Positions 25,601-33,324 of a stretch of 64,000 nt of DNA are shown here, one piece after another. Source of the DNA: Euglena gracilis (Eukaryota > Euglenida > Euglenophyceae > Euglenales); assembly GCA_039621445.1 (NCBI GenBank), contig CP154957.1, forward strand, positions 13,322,947 to 13,386,946, in the 5' to 3' direction. Under the pieces are notes generated by a model. The model had not been told where the DNA came from. It was given only the letters and a program-made list of their open reading frames with translations, and ran no database searches. A program made the translations under genes and the position numbers. Position 1 is the first letter of the stretch; each line of letters starts with the position of its first letter.

Positions 25601-28600
25601 AAAAATTGCGGAAAATTGGGGAAATTGTGGGAAATTGCAGAAATTGCGGATATCATGGAAAAATTGCGGACATCAAATTTCCCCCCTTCCCAAATCTGCC
25701 TGAAAAATATGTGGTCAGAATATGCGGAAATGGGAAATATGCAGCGGAAAACTCCTGCAAAACCTCGAAATAAGCGCGAAATAAGCGGAAAATATGCGAA
25801 ATTTGGCCAAAAGCAAAACAAGGGCAAAATAATTAGGCGGTCTACTTCGCACTTAGCTCACAAAAGTTGCCTTGCATTGCGCAATCGATCAATTCGGGAC
25901 CCATTCCGGAATTGTGGCCTTTTTGAGGCCATTTTTGGGGTCCCGTTTTTGGGTGAAAACAGTGCCTCAAAACCCACGGAACCGGACATCGGGTACAAAG
26001 AAATTCGAAGGTTTCAATTCAAATCGCGAGAAGAACATTGGACAGTTCTGTAAATACAGCCTGTCACTCCACGGACTTTATGGTCTTACACATTCTACCA
26101 CCTGGGAGCTGATCGACAAATTCAAAGCTCCAAAGAGTGTCCACCCGGCAACAACTGCTGCCAGAATGGCTGCTTTTGGGACCGCAATGACGGCCGGAAA
26201 TATATTGCCCTTTCGTCGCCTACTGGAAGGTTCTTATTTGTAGAGCAAATCAACAGCATACGACCCCAGCCGGAAAAACAACTGAATGCAGGGCTCCGTG
26301 AACACCTGAAACTCACTCTGAAAAAGGGGTTTGAACAGAGGCATTTCTCAACAACTGGAAACAGCTGAAATCCTCGGACATATAAATGATGCAGCTGGGG
26401 TATAACTGCGCAGCATTTCAAGGCACAAAAATGAGGTGTCTGACGAAGGTTGTGAAAGCTCTTTTTTTGCCAGACTGTGAGACACCGAAATCACACTCCT
26501 GTCCAACAGCTGATGGAAAGATACGTACCAGGGTTCAAAATACGTTTCAGGGGAACATTTCACCCTATCATGCACCCTATCATGCACCCAGGGCGGATTT
26601 CACCCATCATGCAACCATTTCTGAACAAAAAATCGCGTCAGGAAAATGGTCCCAGTGAGGATAAATTAACTGTGTTACTTGCACAACGAGCAAACAAAAA
26701 CAAAAAAGTTGCTTGCACAATTGCACAAAGGAGTGTAAATTATAATAACTTGCGCAATTGCGCAAATGAATTTCAAAATACTTTCAATTTCTCACTTTCC
26801 ATTGTCCACGAGATGCTGAAAAACGTCTTCACTTTACGCCTTCCACACCTCGGTGAAACAAGGGCTCCTGTTGCTGTTAAAATCATTCCCCACTGTGCTT
26901 TGCCTCGACACCTGTCCCTGGTATCTGTTTGAAATGGATCCTGTCGGCCGCTGGCCGTTTTTTTACCAACCCCGGGGGGAGGGAGGTCCGGAGTGCCTAT
27001 GGGTGCCTGCCAAGACAGGCACTACCCCCCCAGGGGGGGGTCAGATTTCGGCCTGTGCCCAGGCACATTCCTTTGAAAATAGGTTATTTTTTGGCTCCCC
27101 GGCGCCTTTGGCGCCGGGTCTGTGCTAGGGCACTTTTGGCTGTGTGCCCTACCCCCCTGGGGGGGGGGGGGGGGGGTGCCTAAAAAAGAAAAGGGGGGGG
27201 GGGGCTTTTCCACGCGGGTTGGGCACGCTCCGAGGGTGCCAGCACCAAGGGGAAAATGGTCTGAAACCCCCTCGGCCTTTTTTGTGTTTTTCACGTGTAT
27301 TGTCCCATTCTCGGCATGCAAAACCTCGTCTCTGTCGATCGCGAAAATGTGCCTGCAGCCGAAGAAAAAAAAACAGAAAAAAGGGGGTTTGGGCATCTCC
27401 CAGGGGTCACTTAAAAACCGGCCGGCAGCGTCCCAGCCAAAAACACAAAAAAAGGGTGAATCTCGTTTTTTGGAGCGCAGAATGGAGCGCAAAAGTTATT
27501 TACAGAATTGGCGCGATCGGGCAAAGAACTTCTAAAAAGCTTAAGCACGAAGTAGACCGCCTAAGAAATAAGCGCTCCGCATATTCCCCCCCCTGAACAA
27601 TGACAGCAATCACCACAAGACTTCTTTAAAAAAAGATGACTGACGGAAATGCACCTGTGACGTGCAGTAGTAGGAGATGAGCTCCTGGATGCGGTCTGGA
27701 TCACAGGGTGAGCTGATTTGGAAGGTCCATGCGCGCTGCGGTTGGACATCCAATTTGCTCAAAGTTCCCGGATCCAGCATTTGCTTCAAAGGTCGGGAGC
27801 TGTGGGAGAAACCAGCGAACAAAAAAAAATCAACATTTTTGAAATGGGAACGGAACCAGATGCAACGTACATTTGCGTATTTGGGAATGAGAAACTTTGA
27901 CAGGGCTTCCTTGTTATCCTTCATATCAGGGTTGGAATGGGGATCAACCATTTGCCGTGTCATTTCACTCTGCAGCACAACAAGCAACACCTGTGAACGT
28001 ACAACGCTGTAGTGCCGTACTCCTCCTCTTGGACAAGGACACAAATGCTGTTTGACTCCAGGCGCTGGATGATGCCTCACTGCCAGGGCTGGACAGGAGG
28101 GCCTGGTGGGGCTGGCCTCACCAGCGGGGGGGGGGGGGTCACCCACCATAGCACTGGACAATTCAAAGTGCACTACTTTGACATTCGATAATCCCCCGCC
28201 TTACAGAGCCGAAACCCAAGGGGGGCGGGATTATCGACCAATTTCCCATTTCCTTGGTAAGAGCTTTACATGGATGTAACATAAAAACGTACCCGTTATT
28301 TTTGTGTGAAAATCAATGTTTGGAAGACGTGCCCACAAATTTCTGGCATATAGTGTAAACACACACACACTATATATATATATAGATATATATATATATA
28401 TATATATATAAACATATATGTATATATATATGGCAAGTGTTCAGTTTAGTTCCCCCTTAGTTGCACTAAGGCTTCTTGTCTGTTTATGGCCGGCGCTAAC
28501 TTCGCTTCTGGCCCAGTTTGCTGTGTGGTGAGTGTGGTGAGTGAGTGTGGTTCAGTGTAGTTCCCCCCTGGGGGAGGTACTTAACTTGACACCGGGTTGG

Positions 28601-31600
28601 GCACGACTAACCCTAACCCTAACCCTAACCCTAACCCTAACCCTAACCCGCCCAACCCGGTACCCCCCCCCGGGGAGATACTAAACTTAAATATATACTA
28701 ATATAACAATACTAAACTGCCATATATATACATATATATGTATATATGGCAGGTGGGAAGTTTAATACCCCCCTGGGGGGGTATTAAACTTCCCACCGGG
28801 TTGGGCACAGGTACCCTGGGGTTAGGGCGTAGGGTTAAGGTGCGGCCCGGTCAGCCGGATTTCGCCCGCGCGCGACATATATCCCGCCGGCACATGCGGT
28901 TGCACCGCTGGCCCCAATTGGCATAGCAAATCCCAGTACCGGCCCGTTTGGGGGTCACTCTGAAGGCCAGAAGAGCCAAATCCCTTGCGGGGGCCGAACG
29001 TTCGGCGGGCTTTATCTTTCTTCCTCCCTGCTTGTCTGCTGCCTTTGGGAATCGCGCAGGCCTGGGTTTGGTAGGGGATGCCGCGTCGCGCGCCGCGGGC
29101 GAAATCTGGCCGGCCGGGCCGCACCCTAACCCTACGCCATCGTGGGGTCAACTTAAGGACCCCCCCAGGGGGGTCTTATAGTTTACACCTGCCATGTATA
29201 TATGCTTATATATACCACATGCATTATATATACACATATATATTACATCCATACATTACATTACATGCATTTTATATACATACATACACATTGCTAAAAA
29301 TTGTCAAAATTGTTCAATCAAAAAAAATACACGTTAATTGTATGAAATTATATGAAATTATATGAAAAACTTTCATTTTCTTCCTTGAAAACCATTGCCG
29401 TTTGGCCTCTTGGCCTTTGGCCGGCCAATATTTTGTGGGGTAATTGTCGAAAAAGTCAGCATTTCAAGATTCTGGACCAAAAGTGAGGGGGGTGGAAATT
29501 ATCGACCGGGGAAAATTATCATAAAAGTATAATCCCCCCCCCCCCGATCCCCCCCCCTTCTGCCCGGCGCTGATGACGGAGAACCACAAACCCAAAAATG
29601 GGATGGGTTGGGTATGTGGAGGCCCCAACCACCACCCAACCCCCCCCAGGTTTTCAGGAAGTCCTGGCCAGCCATGTTCGTAGCACGTCCACGTCGGAGG
29701 TGTGCAGCGACGTGGCCGTGGGCCGGAGGCAGACAGTGCAACTGTCATACAGCGCAGAGCTGGCCTTCGCCTTGGTACTCTCCACGGCGGGCGGGCCAGC
29801 GGCAGCACAGGCAGGTCTCCTCCTGCGCGACTCCCACTTGACTTGTGATTGGCGTGCCAAAAGTCACCCCAATCGGGAGGGTCATAGCATTGCTGACTGA
29901 CCCAGGGGGGGGGGAGGGGGTCACTTTTCACTTTCAAAAACCAGTCACCCACTTCCTACTTCCCCGGGGGGGGGGGGGTTGGCTAATCGGCCAAAATGGT
30001 TCAAAAGTCAAAGGAATTTGGCCAAAAAGCAAAATCGGGGGCACAATGTGGACCATCGAAAAAAAATGGAGCGAAAAAATGCAATCTTTCCAAAAAAAAT
30101 GGTGAAAATAAAAACAAAAAAAAACAGAAAAAGCAACAAATATTGGAGGGCAAACAAATGCAACTTTCTTTTTGCAGACAAGCAGAAATGCAGCAAACAA
30201 ATGCAGGAATAAAGCATGAGCAAAAAAAACGAGTCCACAACCACCATTGAGTTCCCTCCCCTCCATCTGACTCCCCTCCCTAATCTCAGTCTCATTTTGG
30301 AAGCGATGGGTCATAGATATAACGGCGGTGATGACGCCTCCTCCTGGACCAACGTGGCTAGCAATAAAAATACTCCTCTCTCCCAAGAGATGTGTAAGGG
30401 CTTCGATTGGGGGGGGGGATGACTTCAATTATTGAATTGGATGGATTGTGCCGAGCAAATCAAAGCAGACTTTGGGTTCCACAAGGCTGAATGACCTCGA
30501 AATATTTCATGTAATGGTTCTTGAGGACTATCCTCAACAACAAAGCGAAGGGAAACAAATTTTTTTTGTTTTTTGTGCTCGGTTTCGAAATTTTGTTTTG
30601 CGGAAACAGCTTGGCAGGAGAGCTGGATGGGTCGTACCCACATCTGAGGTAGATTTGCATTGAAAGCGCTCCACATTGTTTGCGGATTTTCTCTGTTTAC
30701 ATCACCTGTGAAGGAGAGTGAAAAGCAAGCGCCAAGAATTCACAATCCACATTTATTGCCCCTTTCTGGTAACCAATGGTCAACGGTCAACGGGGGGTGG
30801 GGTTGTGCACGGGCGGTTTTTTCTGCCGGGAGGTCACCAAAGTGAATCCATGCCCCACGTACTGGCCAACCAGTCCGGTGACACCTTCCCAGGGGGAGGG
30901 GGTAGCTACATCTCGACCCGAAATTCCTCCCTGGTCATTGACAGCTGGTACCATGAATTTCCCTTGGCTTTGCGTCCTCGGTATTGTTGGGCAGCAAGCA
31001 GGCCGAATCTCACCACCCCATCGAGGGCCCTTGGGCAGGCAGGCAACCCCTCCCCCCCCCCCTGGTGGCACCTCCTCTACCCGGCGGGGATTGTGTGTAT
31101 GGATCAGTTGGCCCAGCTGAAAGTCAGGAGTCAGTGGAAAAATATTGTTTGAGGGTGTTTGGCTGAATTGGGGTTGGTTTTGGGCGGGGGCCACTGTTGT
31201 TGAGGATGGGGGTTGTCCTCCCCAACTGAACTCCCCACCTTCCCTGATATCGACCTTGTCCTCCCCCACACGGGCCAAAAAGAGTCCAAAAATGGGAATT
31301 TCTTGGCTTCTGGTGACTTTGGCGCCGGAAGCGCCTTGGCCAGGTGCCTGGCATTTTTGGAAATTTGCCCTACCCGCCCCTGCGGGTCTGGGTGCCTTGG
31401 AGTGGTTGGCTGCCTTAAAATTCAGCCTGGTGGCAGGTGAAGAACTTTGGCCTGGTGCAAAGCGCCAGGACGAAAAAGCAAAATGGATTTTTTGCCTTTC
31501 CCACTAATTCCTGTGGACAGTATACTGTTGTTCTTGCCAAATTACAAGGATGCCTTGAACGATTTTTGGAAGAGCAAAAAGCGATCGCAGGGGATTCCCG

Positions 31601-32670
31601 CTGCTTTTCAGTTTCAAACTGATTGACCAGGAGTTCGGGGAACCTTGGACCTTGGCTGGTTCTGCATGTTGAAGAATTATGTTTTATTTTTCGAAGAAAA
31701 AGGAAGAGGGAATATCTAGCACATATTAAAGGCATCAAAGTTCGTGTTTGTTCCAATGCAGGGAACAGTTTAATTTGGACCCTAGGGGCGGGGGGCATTT
31801 ACAAACACAGACAAAAAGGTAGAGGCGGACAACACGCCAAGCCAGAAGGGGATAATAGGCGCCAAAGAACAGCCCCAGTGCACAGGGGGTTACCTTAACC
31901 TTGTGGGTCCCCTGCTGGAGACGTCGTTTTGTCCATTTTTAGCTTGTTTTCAGTGCGAAGCACCGAAAAAAATTTTACCCCGAAATTGACCCCAAATAGT
32001 GGGCACCCCGGACCCCCCTCTCCCTCTGGGGAGGGGGGCTGGATGGCACCCCTTGGTTGGTGGTGTGGGGAACCCCCAAACTGCAAGTCATGCCATTCTG
32101 GGTGATGTGTTGGTGCAATCGAGATCAGATATAAAGTGCGAGGGAGGCTTGGTGCAGATTAAAGGATATTGTAATTATCCTTTTTGTGCCTAATTTCAAT
32201 GACCATTTTCAACGGCATATGCATCTGGTTTGTTGCTCGCAGCAAGCGCCACAGTATGAACCTAAAATATGTAATATGAATATATAAAATATATAATAAT
32301 ATAAATATATATAATATGTAATGTGTTGGCCAGAAATCAAAAATGGCAAAAAAAATGCCAAAGGTTTGGTCTGTGTGCACCTATTGTACACAAAGTCCAG
32401 AAAAGAGAGGGGGAAAAGGCTTCACTGGGACCGCCAATAAAAATTCCGAATTTGAAACTTTGTCCCAAGAAAGGCCCCTCACCTTACCAGGTGTTGTGAT
32501 TCCAAATGCTCAAAGGAAAAATACAGGGGTTTTATTTTAGGAGCAATTTCATCACACTCAAAGAGGGGAAGCTGTGGGGGGGGGGCATTAGCACGGGCTG
32601 TTGAACCTCCAAAATTTGATCAATCACTTCACCGACCATATATGAACAAAGGGGGGACGTGTGACCTTCC
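4627..32670 (-). CDS. Gene X: long multi-exon gene, product not identified
   Basis: About 21 minus-strand exons chain together with agreeing phases. High to low: 32639-32607, 32571-32488, [gap], 31029-30918, 27990-27871, 27799-27655, 23052-22927, 22705-22642, 21321-21276, 21219-21196, 19031-18908, ~18442-18314, 15946-15837, 14779-~14680, 14442-14309, 14196-14109, 12232-12031, 9124-9055, 8439-8358, 5861-5758, 4872-4749, 4655-4627. Most borders are polypyrimidine-AG and GT. The model gives roughly 650 codons. Legible stretches include [61 protein letters not shown] and [19 protein letters not shown] recognise no family. At least one exon is missing between 32488 and 31029, and the 3' end was not found. 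It lies about 570 bp downstream of CCT3 on the same strand. Confidence is for one real gene on this strand, not for each border. Confidence 0.65.
4749..4872 (-). CDS. Gene X exon
   Basis: Acceptor CCAACCCTGCAG, donor CCAG then GTGAAA. Reads [20 protein letters not shown] to CRVDQQIQ, phase 2 in and phase 0 out. Confidence 0.7.
4918..5530. repeat. TGTA microsatellite, ~610 bp, in a gene X intron
   Basis: Nearly pure tetranucleotide TGTA, about 150 copies, with a few interruptions near 5030, 5100, 5228 and 5410-5436 (CGTA variants). It makes long Tyr/Val/Cys/Met and Thr/Tyr/Ile/His frames that are not genes. Confidence 0.95.
5758..5861 (-). CDS. Gene X exon
   Basis: Acceptor CACTTCCTCGCAG, phase 0. 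Reads [20 protein letters not shown] to [10 protein letters not shown], third positions G/C-rich. GTGTGTG donor in phase 2. The TGTA microsatellite fills the next intron. Confidence 0.7.
6110..6365. repeat. C-run/CACT-rich repeat
   Basis: Alternating C/G runs with CAGTCACTT-like and CACTCTGAAAAA-like joints. Related pieces occur at 29895-29975 and 33880-33985. Confidence 0.5.
7300..7800. repeat. Dispersed repeat, copy 1 (second copy 9280-9800)
   Basis: Contains CCAAAAATAAGACC units, a GATGAAATTTCAAA block, then a ggcgcgaagcgccga hairpin and a second CCAAAAATAAGACC block. The order is repeated at 9280-9800 in the same orientation. The gene X exon at 9055-9124 lies between the copies. Confidence 0.75.
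8358..8439 (-). CDS. Gene X exon
   Basis: Reads [20 protein letters not shown] to YQPK and a GTGTTG donor in phase 0. The acceptor could be GGTAG or the AG three bases later. Both keep the frame. Confidence 0.6.
8540..8900. repeat. A-rich low-complexity stretch
   Basis: Many AAAAAAATGCGCAAAA-like units. Lys/Asn or Phe-rich frames result. No gene. Confidence 0.7.
9055..9124 (-). CDS. Gene X exon
   Basis: Acceptor GGTTTGCAACAG. Entering in phase 1 it reads [20 protein letters not shown] to a GTGAAG donor in phase 2. Flanked on both sides by copies of an unrelated C-rich repeat. Confidence 0.55.
9280..9800. repeat. Dispersed repeat, copy 2 (first copy 7300-7800)
   Basis: Same block order as 7300-7800. 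In the hairpin block the sequence is gcacgatgcaccga instead of gcgcgaagcgccga, so the stem is partly lost. Confidence 0.75.
10142..10230. repeat. TGTA microsatellite, left arm of a facing pair
   Basis: About 22 TGTA units. The reverse-complementary CATA array follows at 10318-10480, about 90 bp away. Confidence 0.9.
10318..10480. repeat. CATA microsatellite, right arm of a facing pair
   Basis: About 40 CATA units with CACA and CATG variants, complementary to 10142-10230. It is followed by a GC-rich CCGGGCCGGGCC stretch to about 10550 and a short return of TGTA. Confidence 0.9.
11657..11777. repeat. Inverted repeat with telomere-like core
   Basis: TTATTGATGGAATAAGGTTA plus GGGTTAGG on the left is matched by its imperfect inverse (CCTAACCCTAACCCTATTCA and on) on the right, about 28 bp per arm. 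Confidence 0.75.
11872..11925. repeat. Solitary hairpin module CACATGGCACGAAGCGCCG
   Basis: Same ACCAATTT..CACATGG..GCGCCGAAAAAAATT module as inside the repeats at 7590 and 9518, here without the rest of the repeat. Confidence 0.55.
12031..12232 (-). CDS. Gene X exon (longest)
   Basis: 202 bp with strongly GC-biased third positions, acceptor CTCTGCAG and an ideal GTGAGT donor in phase 1. Reads [20 protein letters not shown] to [11 protein letters not shown] and includes a CYSC pair. Confidence 0.75.
13105..13510. repeat. Two copies of a TGCTCTTGTAGTGGA repeat
   Basis: Copies at 13108-13190 and 13420-13500 share GTGCTCTTGTAGTGGA, TCGCTTCGCCA, a G-run and TATTTGGACCCTGCTCTTGT. A partial relative lies near 32830-32890. 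Confidence 0.7.
14109..14196 (-). CDS. Gene X exon
   Basis: Acceptor CCACCTGTGCAG, donor GTGTGC. Reads [20 protein letters not shown] to GEVEIE and continues the previous exon in frame. Confidence 0.75.
14309..14442 (-). CDS. Gene X exon
   Basis: Acceptor CTGGCTCACAG, donor GTGTGG. Reads [20 protein letters not shown] to [10 protein letters not shown] and ends in phase 2. The shape (beta-strand, VxAVDE, amphipathic helix, next strand) is loosely like a class II tRNA-synthetase anticodon-binding fold. That is only a resemblance. Confidence 0.75.
14680..14779 (-). CDS. Gene X exon, 3' border approximate
   Basis: Acceptor TTTTTGTCTGCAG. Entering in phase 2 it reads [20 protein letters not shown]. 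Two GT donors (after 14686 or 14674) both give phase 0 for the next exon. Another frame is also open here and shows a CKCLKC motif, so the frame choice rests on phase only. Confidence 0.45.
14866..15133. mobile_element. hAT-like miniature inverted-repeat element, copy 1
   Basis: 268 bp with terminal repeats CAGGGGTTTTTTAA / TTAAAAAAACCCCTG and a perfect 8-bp target duplication TTCAGGTC (14858-14865 and 15134-15141). CAGGG ends and 8-bp duplications are the mark of hAT elements. The interior holds C/G runs and a ggcgcctgcggcgcc hairpin. It has no coding capacity and lies in a gene X intron. Confidence 0.85.
15512..15655. repeat. Fragment of the CAGGCTTTTGCTTAA repeat family
   Basis: Starts CAGGCTTCTGCTTTAGGG and carries a G-run, GGCTGCAGCTTGTCC and CTAGTGGACCCC. 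It corresponds in inverse to 40180-40306. Confidence 0.6.
15837..15946 (-). CDS. Gene X exon
   Basis: Acceptor GGTTTTTCAG, phase 0 entry matching the previous exon. Reads [20 protein letters not shown] to LATFSPGGA and a GTGCTG donor in phase 2. A different minus frame stays open beyond the donor, so the 3' border is tentative. Confidence 0.55.
16531..16662. repeat. GAT trinucleotide microsatellite
   Basis: About 40 GAT units with two GCT interruptions. It gives poly-Asp and poly-Met frames that are not coding. Confidence 0.95.
18314..18442 (-). CDS. Gene X exon
   Basis: Reads [20 protein letters not shown] to NHLLLHE and ends in phase 0 before GTTGTGAGG. The 5' border is uncertain by several bases because no AG lies at the likely junction. 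Confidence 0.7.
18908..19031 (-). CDS. Gene X exon
   Basis: Reads [20 protein letters not shown] to [11 protein letters not shown]-rich third positions. The acceptor is GGCAGGCAG behind a long C-run (a poly-G on the + strand). A GTTAAG follows, but the joining partner at 18442 has no AG, so this may be a mixed-type intron. Confidence 0.7.
19134..19417. mobile_element. hAT-like miniature inverted-repeat element, copy 2
   Basis: Same family as 14866-15133 (shared AAAAGTATATCCCACCCCC and GGCTCAGCCGGACCCACCCA-type blocks), with its own perfect 8-bp duplication GTTTGGGG (19126-19133 and 19418-19425). Two complete insertions with different duplications show the family moves as a unit. Confidence 0.85.
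20391..20637. repeat. Dispersed repeat, copy 1 (second copy 21681-21928)
   Basis: 247 bp almost identical to 21681-21928, same orientation, about 1.04 kb apart. It ends in the hairpin CCTTAGTGCAACTAAGG. The terminal ~75 bp recurs inverted at 28452-28527 and 38455-38536. Confidence 0.85.
21196..21219 (-). CDS. Gene X micro-exon
   Basis: 24 bp after TTTTTCTCACAG, reading CTTGYRIG to a GTGCGT donor in phase 2. The frame stays open further downstream, so the 3' border could lie later. The chosen border is the one whose phase fits the exon at 19031. Confidence 0.45.
21276..21321 (-). CDS. Gene X exon
   Basis: Enters in phase 1 after a TTTTTTTTCCCACCACCGAAG acceptor tract and reads [15 protein letters not shown] to a GTGTGC donor in phase 2. 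Phases agree with both neighbours, which is the main support for this short exon. Confidence 0.55.
21681..21928. repeat. Dispersed repeat, copy 2 (first copy 20391-20637)
   Basis: Near-identical to 20391-20637 with single-base differences such as TTATCGCC/TTAGCGCC. The two copies flank the gene X exons at 21.2-21.3 kb. Confidence 0.85.
22642..22705 (-). CDS. Gene X exon
   Basis: Acceptor TTGTTGTCCACAG, donor GTTTGC (the same donor hexamer as the previous exon). Reads [20 protein letters not shown] and ends in phase 1. Confidence 0.75.
22927..23052 (-). CDS. Gene X exon
   Basis: 42 codons, phase 0 at both ends, acceptor TTACTTCGCAG and donor GTTTGC. Reads [20 protein letters not shown] to YNVCLSFQK. 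One of the clearest exons of the gene. Confidence 0.75.
23855..24331. mobile_element. hAT-like miniature element, second family
   Basis: 477 bp with ends CAGGGGTTTTCTTGAGG and CTTAAGAAAACCCCTG and a perfect 8-bp duplication AGGGCTAT (23847-23854 and 24332-24339). The interior holds CTGGCTGG-rich blocks. 23965-24200 recurs in inverse orientation at 62690-62930. No ORF of note. Confidence 0.85.
25832..27565. mobile_element. 1.7-kb DNA element, same family as 193-3193
   Basis: Ends TTAGGCGGTCTACTTCGCAC / GTGCGAAGTAGACCGCCTAA-type with an AAATA direct duplication (25827-25831 and 27566-27570). It contains GCGCAATTGCGCAAATG motifs like those of the larger element and a GGGTGCCTGCC-type repeat at 26990-27150 that recurs at 37795-37985. 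Open frames on both strands near 25870-26450 show no recognisable transposase. It interrupts a gene X intron. Confidence 0.8.
27655..27799 (-). CDS. Gene X exon
   Basis: Acceptor TTTCTCCCACAG, donor CACAG followed by GTGCAT, ending in phase 0. Reads [19 protein letters not shown] to [13 protein letters not shown]. It joins in frame to the exon at 23052. The 25832-27565 transposable element sits in the intron between them. Confidence 0.7.
27871..27990 (-). CDS. Gene X exon
   Basis: Starts after GTTCACAG and reads [20 protein letters not shown] to FLIPKYAN. The 3' border is unclear: a GTACGT donor would leave the wrong phase for the next exon by one base, so this intron may be non-canonical. 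Confidence 0.65.
28366..28430. repeat. TA microsatellite
   Basis: Alternating TA with a few GA/CA interruptions in a gene X intron. Confidence 0.9.
28452..28527. repeat. Inverted partial copy of the 20391 repeat
   Basis: Begins CCTTAGTTGCACTAAGG and runs to CAGTTTGCTGTG, the inverse of the end of the 20391-20637 unit. Confidence 0.8.
28608..28648. repeat. Internal telomeric repeat (CCCTAA)n
   Basis: Six to seven perfect CTAACC units (TTAGGG on the other strand), bracketed by inverted GGGTTGGGC / GCCCAACCC arms. Confidence 0.95.
28738..29205. repeat. Nested foldback element
   Basis: Outer arms TATATATGGCAGGTG and CACCTGCCATGTATATA. An inner pair of about 65 bp runs from GCGTAGGGTTAAGGTGCGGC (28827 on) and is matched inverted at 29080-29140. 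A further hairpin GGAAGTTTAATACCCC lies at 28751-28797. Confidence 0.7.
30918..31029 (-). CDS. Gene X exon
   Basis: Open from [18 protein letters not shown] to SMTREEFR with no internal Met start, between CCAAG and a GTCGAG donor. It ends in phase 0, matching the exon that starts at 27990. Composition and codons are clearly protein-like. Confidence 0.65.
32488..32571 (-). CDS. Gene X exon
   Basis: Reads [14 protein letters not shown] and on to SQHL between a C-rich CACAG acceptor and a strong GTAAGG donor, phase 0 at both ends. The next exon could not be fixed. An open stretch at about 32160-32085 ([17 protein letters not shown]) is a candidate but lacks GT-AG borders. Confidence 0.6.
32607..32639 (-). 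CDS. Gene X, possible first coding exon
   Basis: Opens with ATG and reads [11 protein letters not shown] to a GTTCAA donor, phase 0. The following intron would be only 35 nt (32572-32606), ending in a C-run plus ACAG and containing CTAAT. The start is inferred from the first ATG after an AG acceptor. Confidence 0.45.
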
Positions 32671-32671
32671 T
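32670..32671 (-). other. Candidate trans-splice acceptor of gene X
   Basis: Read on the minus strand, TTCTGGTTTTTATTTAAG ends here, 31 bases before the ATG at 32639. In euglenids such an acceptor close to the first ATG would receive the spliced leader. It could instead be an ordinary acceptor of an upstream exon. Confidence 0.35.
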
Positions 32672-33208
32672 TAAATAAAAACCAGAAACTAATATATTTT
32701 CGAACAGAAATGACAAATAAACCCCTCCCCAAATAGAATCATGAGCGCGCATGGCAGACTGCCGCCTCAGGCGACAGGGGGATGTGCTTCTTTTTGTTGA
32801 TTTAGACTCTTTGGAAATCCCATCAACATGGGGATGTGGTTGCAGTGGACCGCCGCCTTCGGCGTTTTTACTTGTACCCCGCACTCGTAGCGTCCCTGAT
32901 TTTATTATGGGGGGGTTACATTTCCAAAAGAACCAAAAAAACCAGGCAGAGAAGACAGGTCGGGAAAATCAGTTTGGAACAGAATTCTCTGTCTTCCTCA
33001 AAATAAAAATATCAAAAGTGACAAATGCACAGGGCTCAATGCACAGGGGACAGGCCGAAAGAATTTCGCTCGGCATGGCCAATGCGCAAGTCACAAAACA
33101 CCCGACAGACAATGGTGTTGCGCAGGCGTATCGCAAAGTCGCATCCACAGTGCTACGGGGCTCCGAGCCAAAATGTCGGTGCAGGAGAGGAGGATCCTAT
33201 AGTGTTGT

Positions 33209-33324
33209 CTACTGGCCCTCTCCCTCTGCATCTTGGTCCATCGGCGCCATGGAGGGCCCACCAAAGGCAGAATCTGATTTGTCTTTGTCCTTTGAATAAT
33301 ATTGAGGAAAGATACTGGAAGGTC
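33209..33324 (-). CDS. CCT3: CCT3 exon 14 (C-terminal tail)
   Basis: Acceptor CCCTGATCCCAG. In the required phase it reads PSSIFPQYYSKDKDKSDSAF GGPSMAPMDQDAEGEGQ then TAG. The hydrophilic tail is typical of CCT subunits, but its sequence is not conserved, so the link rests on phase and splice sites. Confidence 0.6.

Noticed and set aside
26120-26450. Apparent gene X exons (minus strand, [18 protein letters not shown] and [20 protein letters not shown]) with plausible splice sites
   Set aside because: They lie inside the 25832-27565 transposable element, and the exons at 27655 and 23052 already join in frame without them.
28608-28648. A real chromosome end
   Set aside because: Gene exons continue on both sides, so the telomeric repeats are internal.
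29640-29860. GC-rich stretch open in four frames, protein-like on both strands ([20 protein letters not shown] on minus)
   Set aside because: No frame has a convincing pair of splice sites with phases that fit gene X, and the strand cannot be decided from sequence alone.
30425-30720. Minus-strand open stretch between gene X exons at 30918 and 27990
   Set aside because: The flanking exons already join phase 0 to phase 0, and no exon of a multiple of three with good sites could be fixed here.
31500-31660. Plus-strand stretch [20 protein letters not shown] and an overlapping minus frame
   Set aside because: Both strands look equally protein-like, there is no supporting neighbour exon, and it could be chance.
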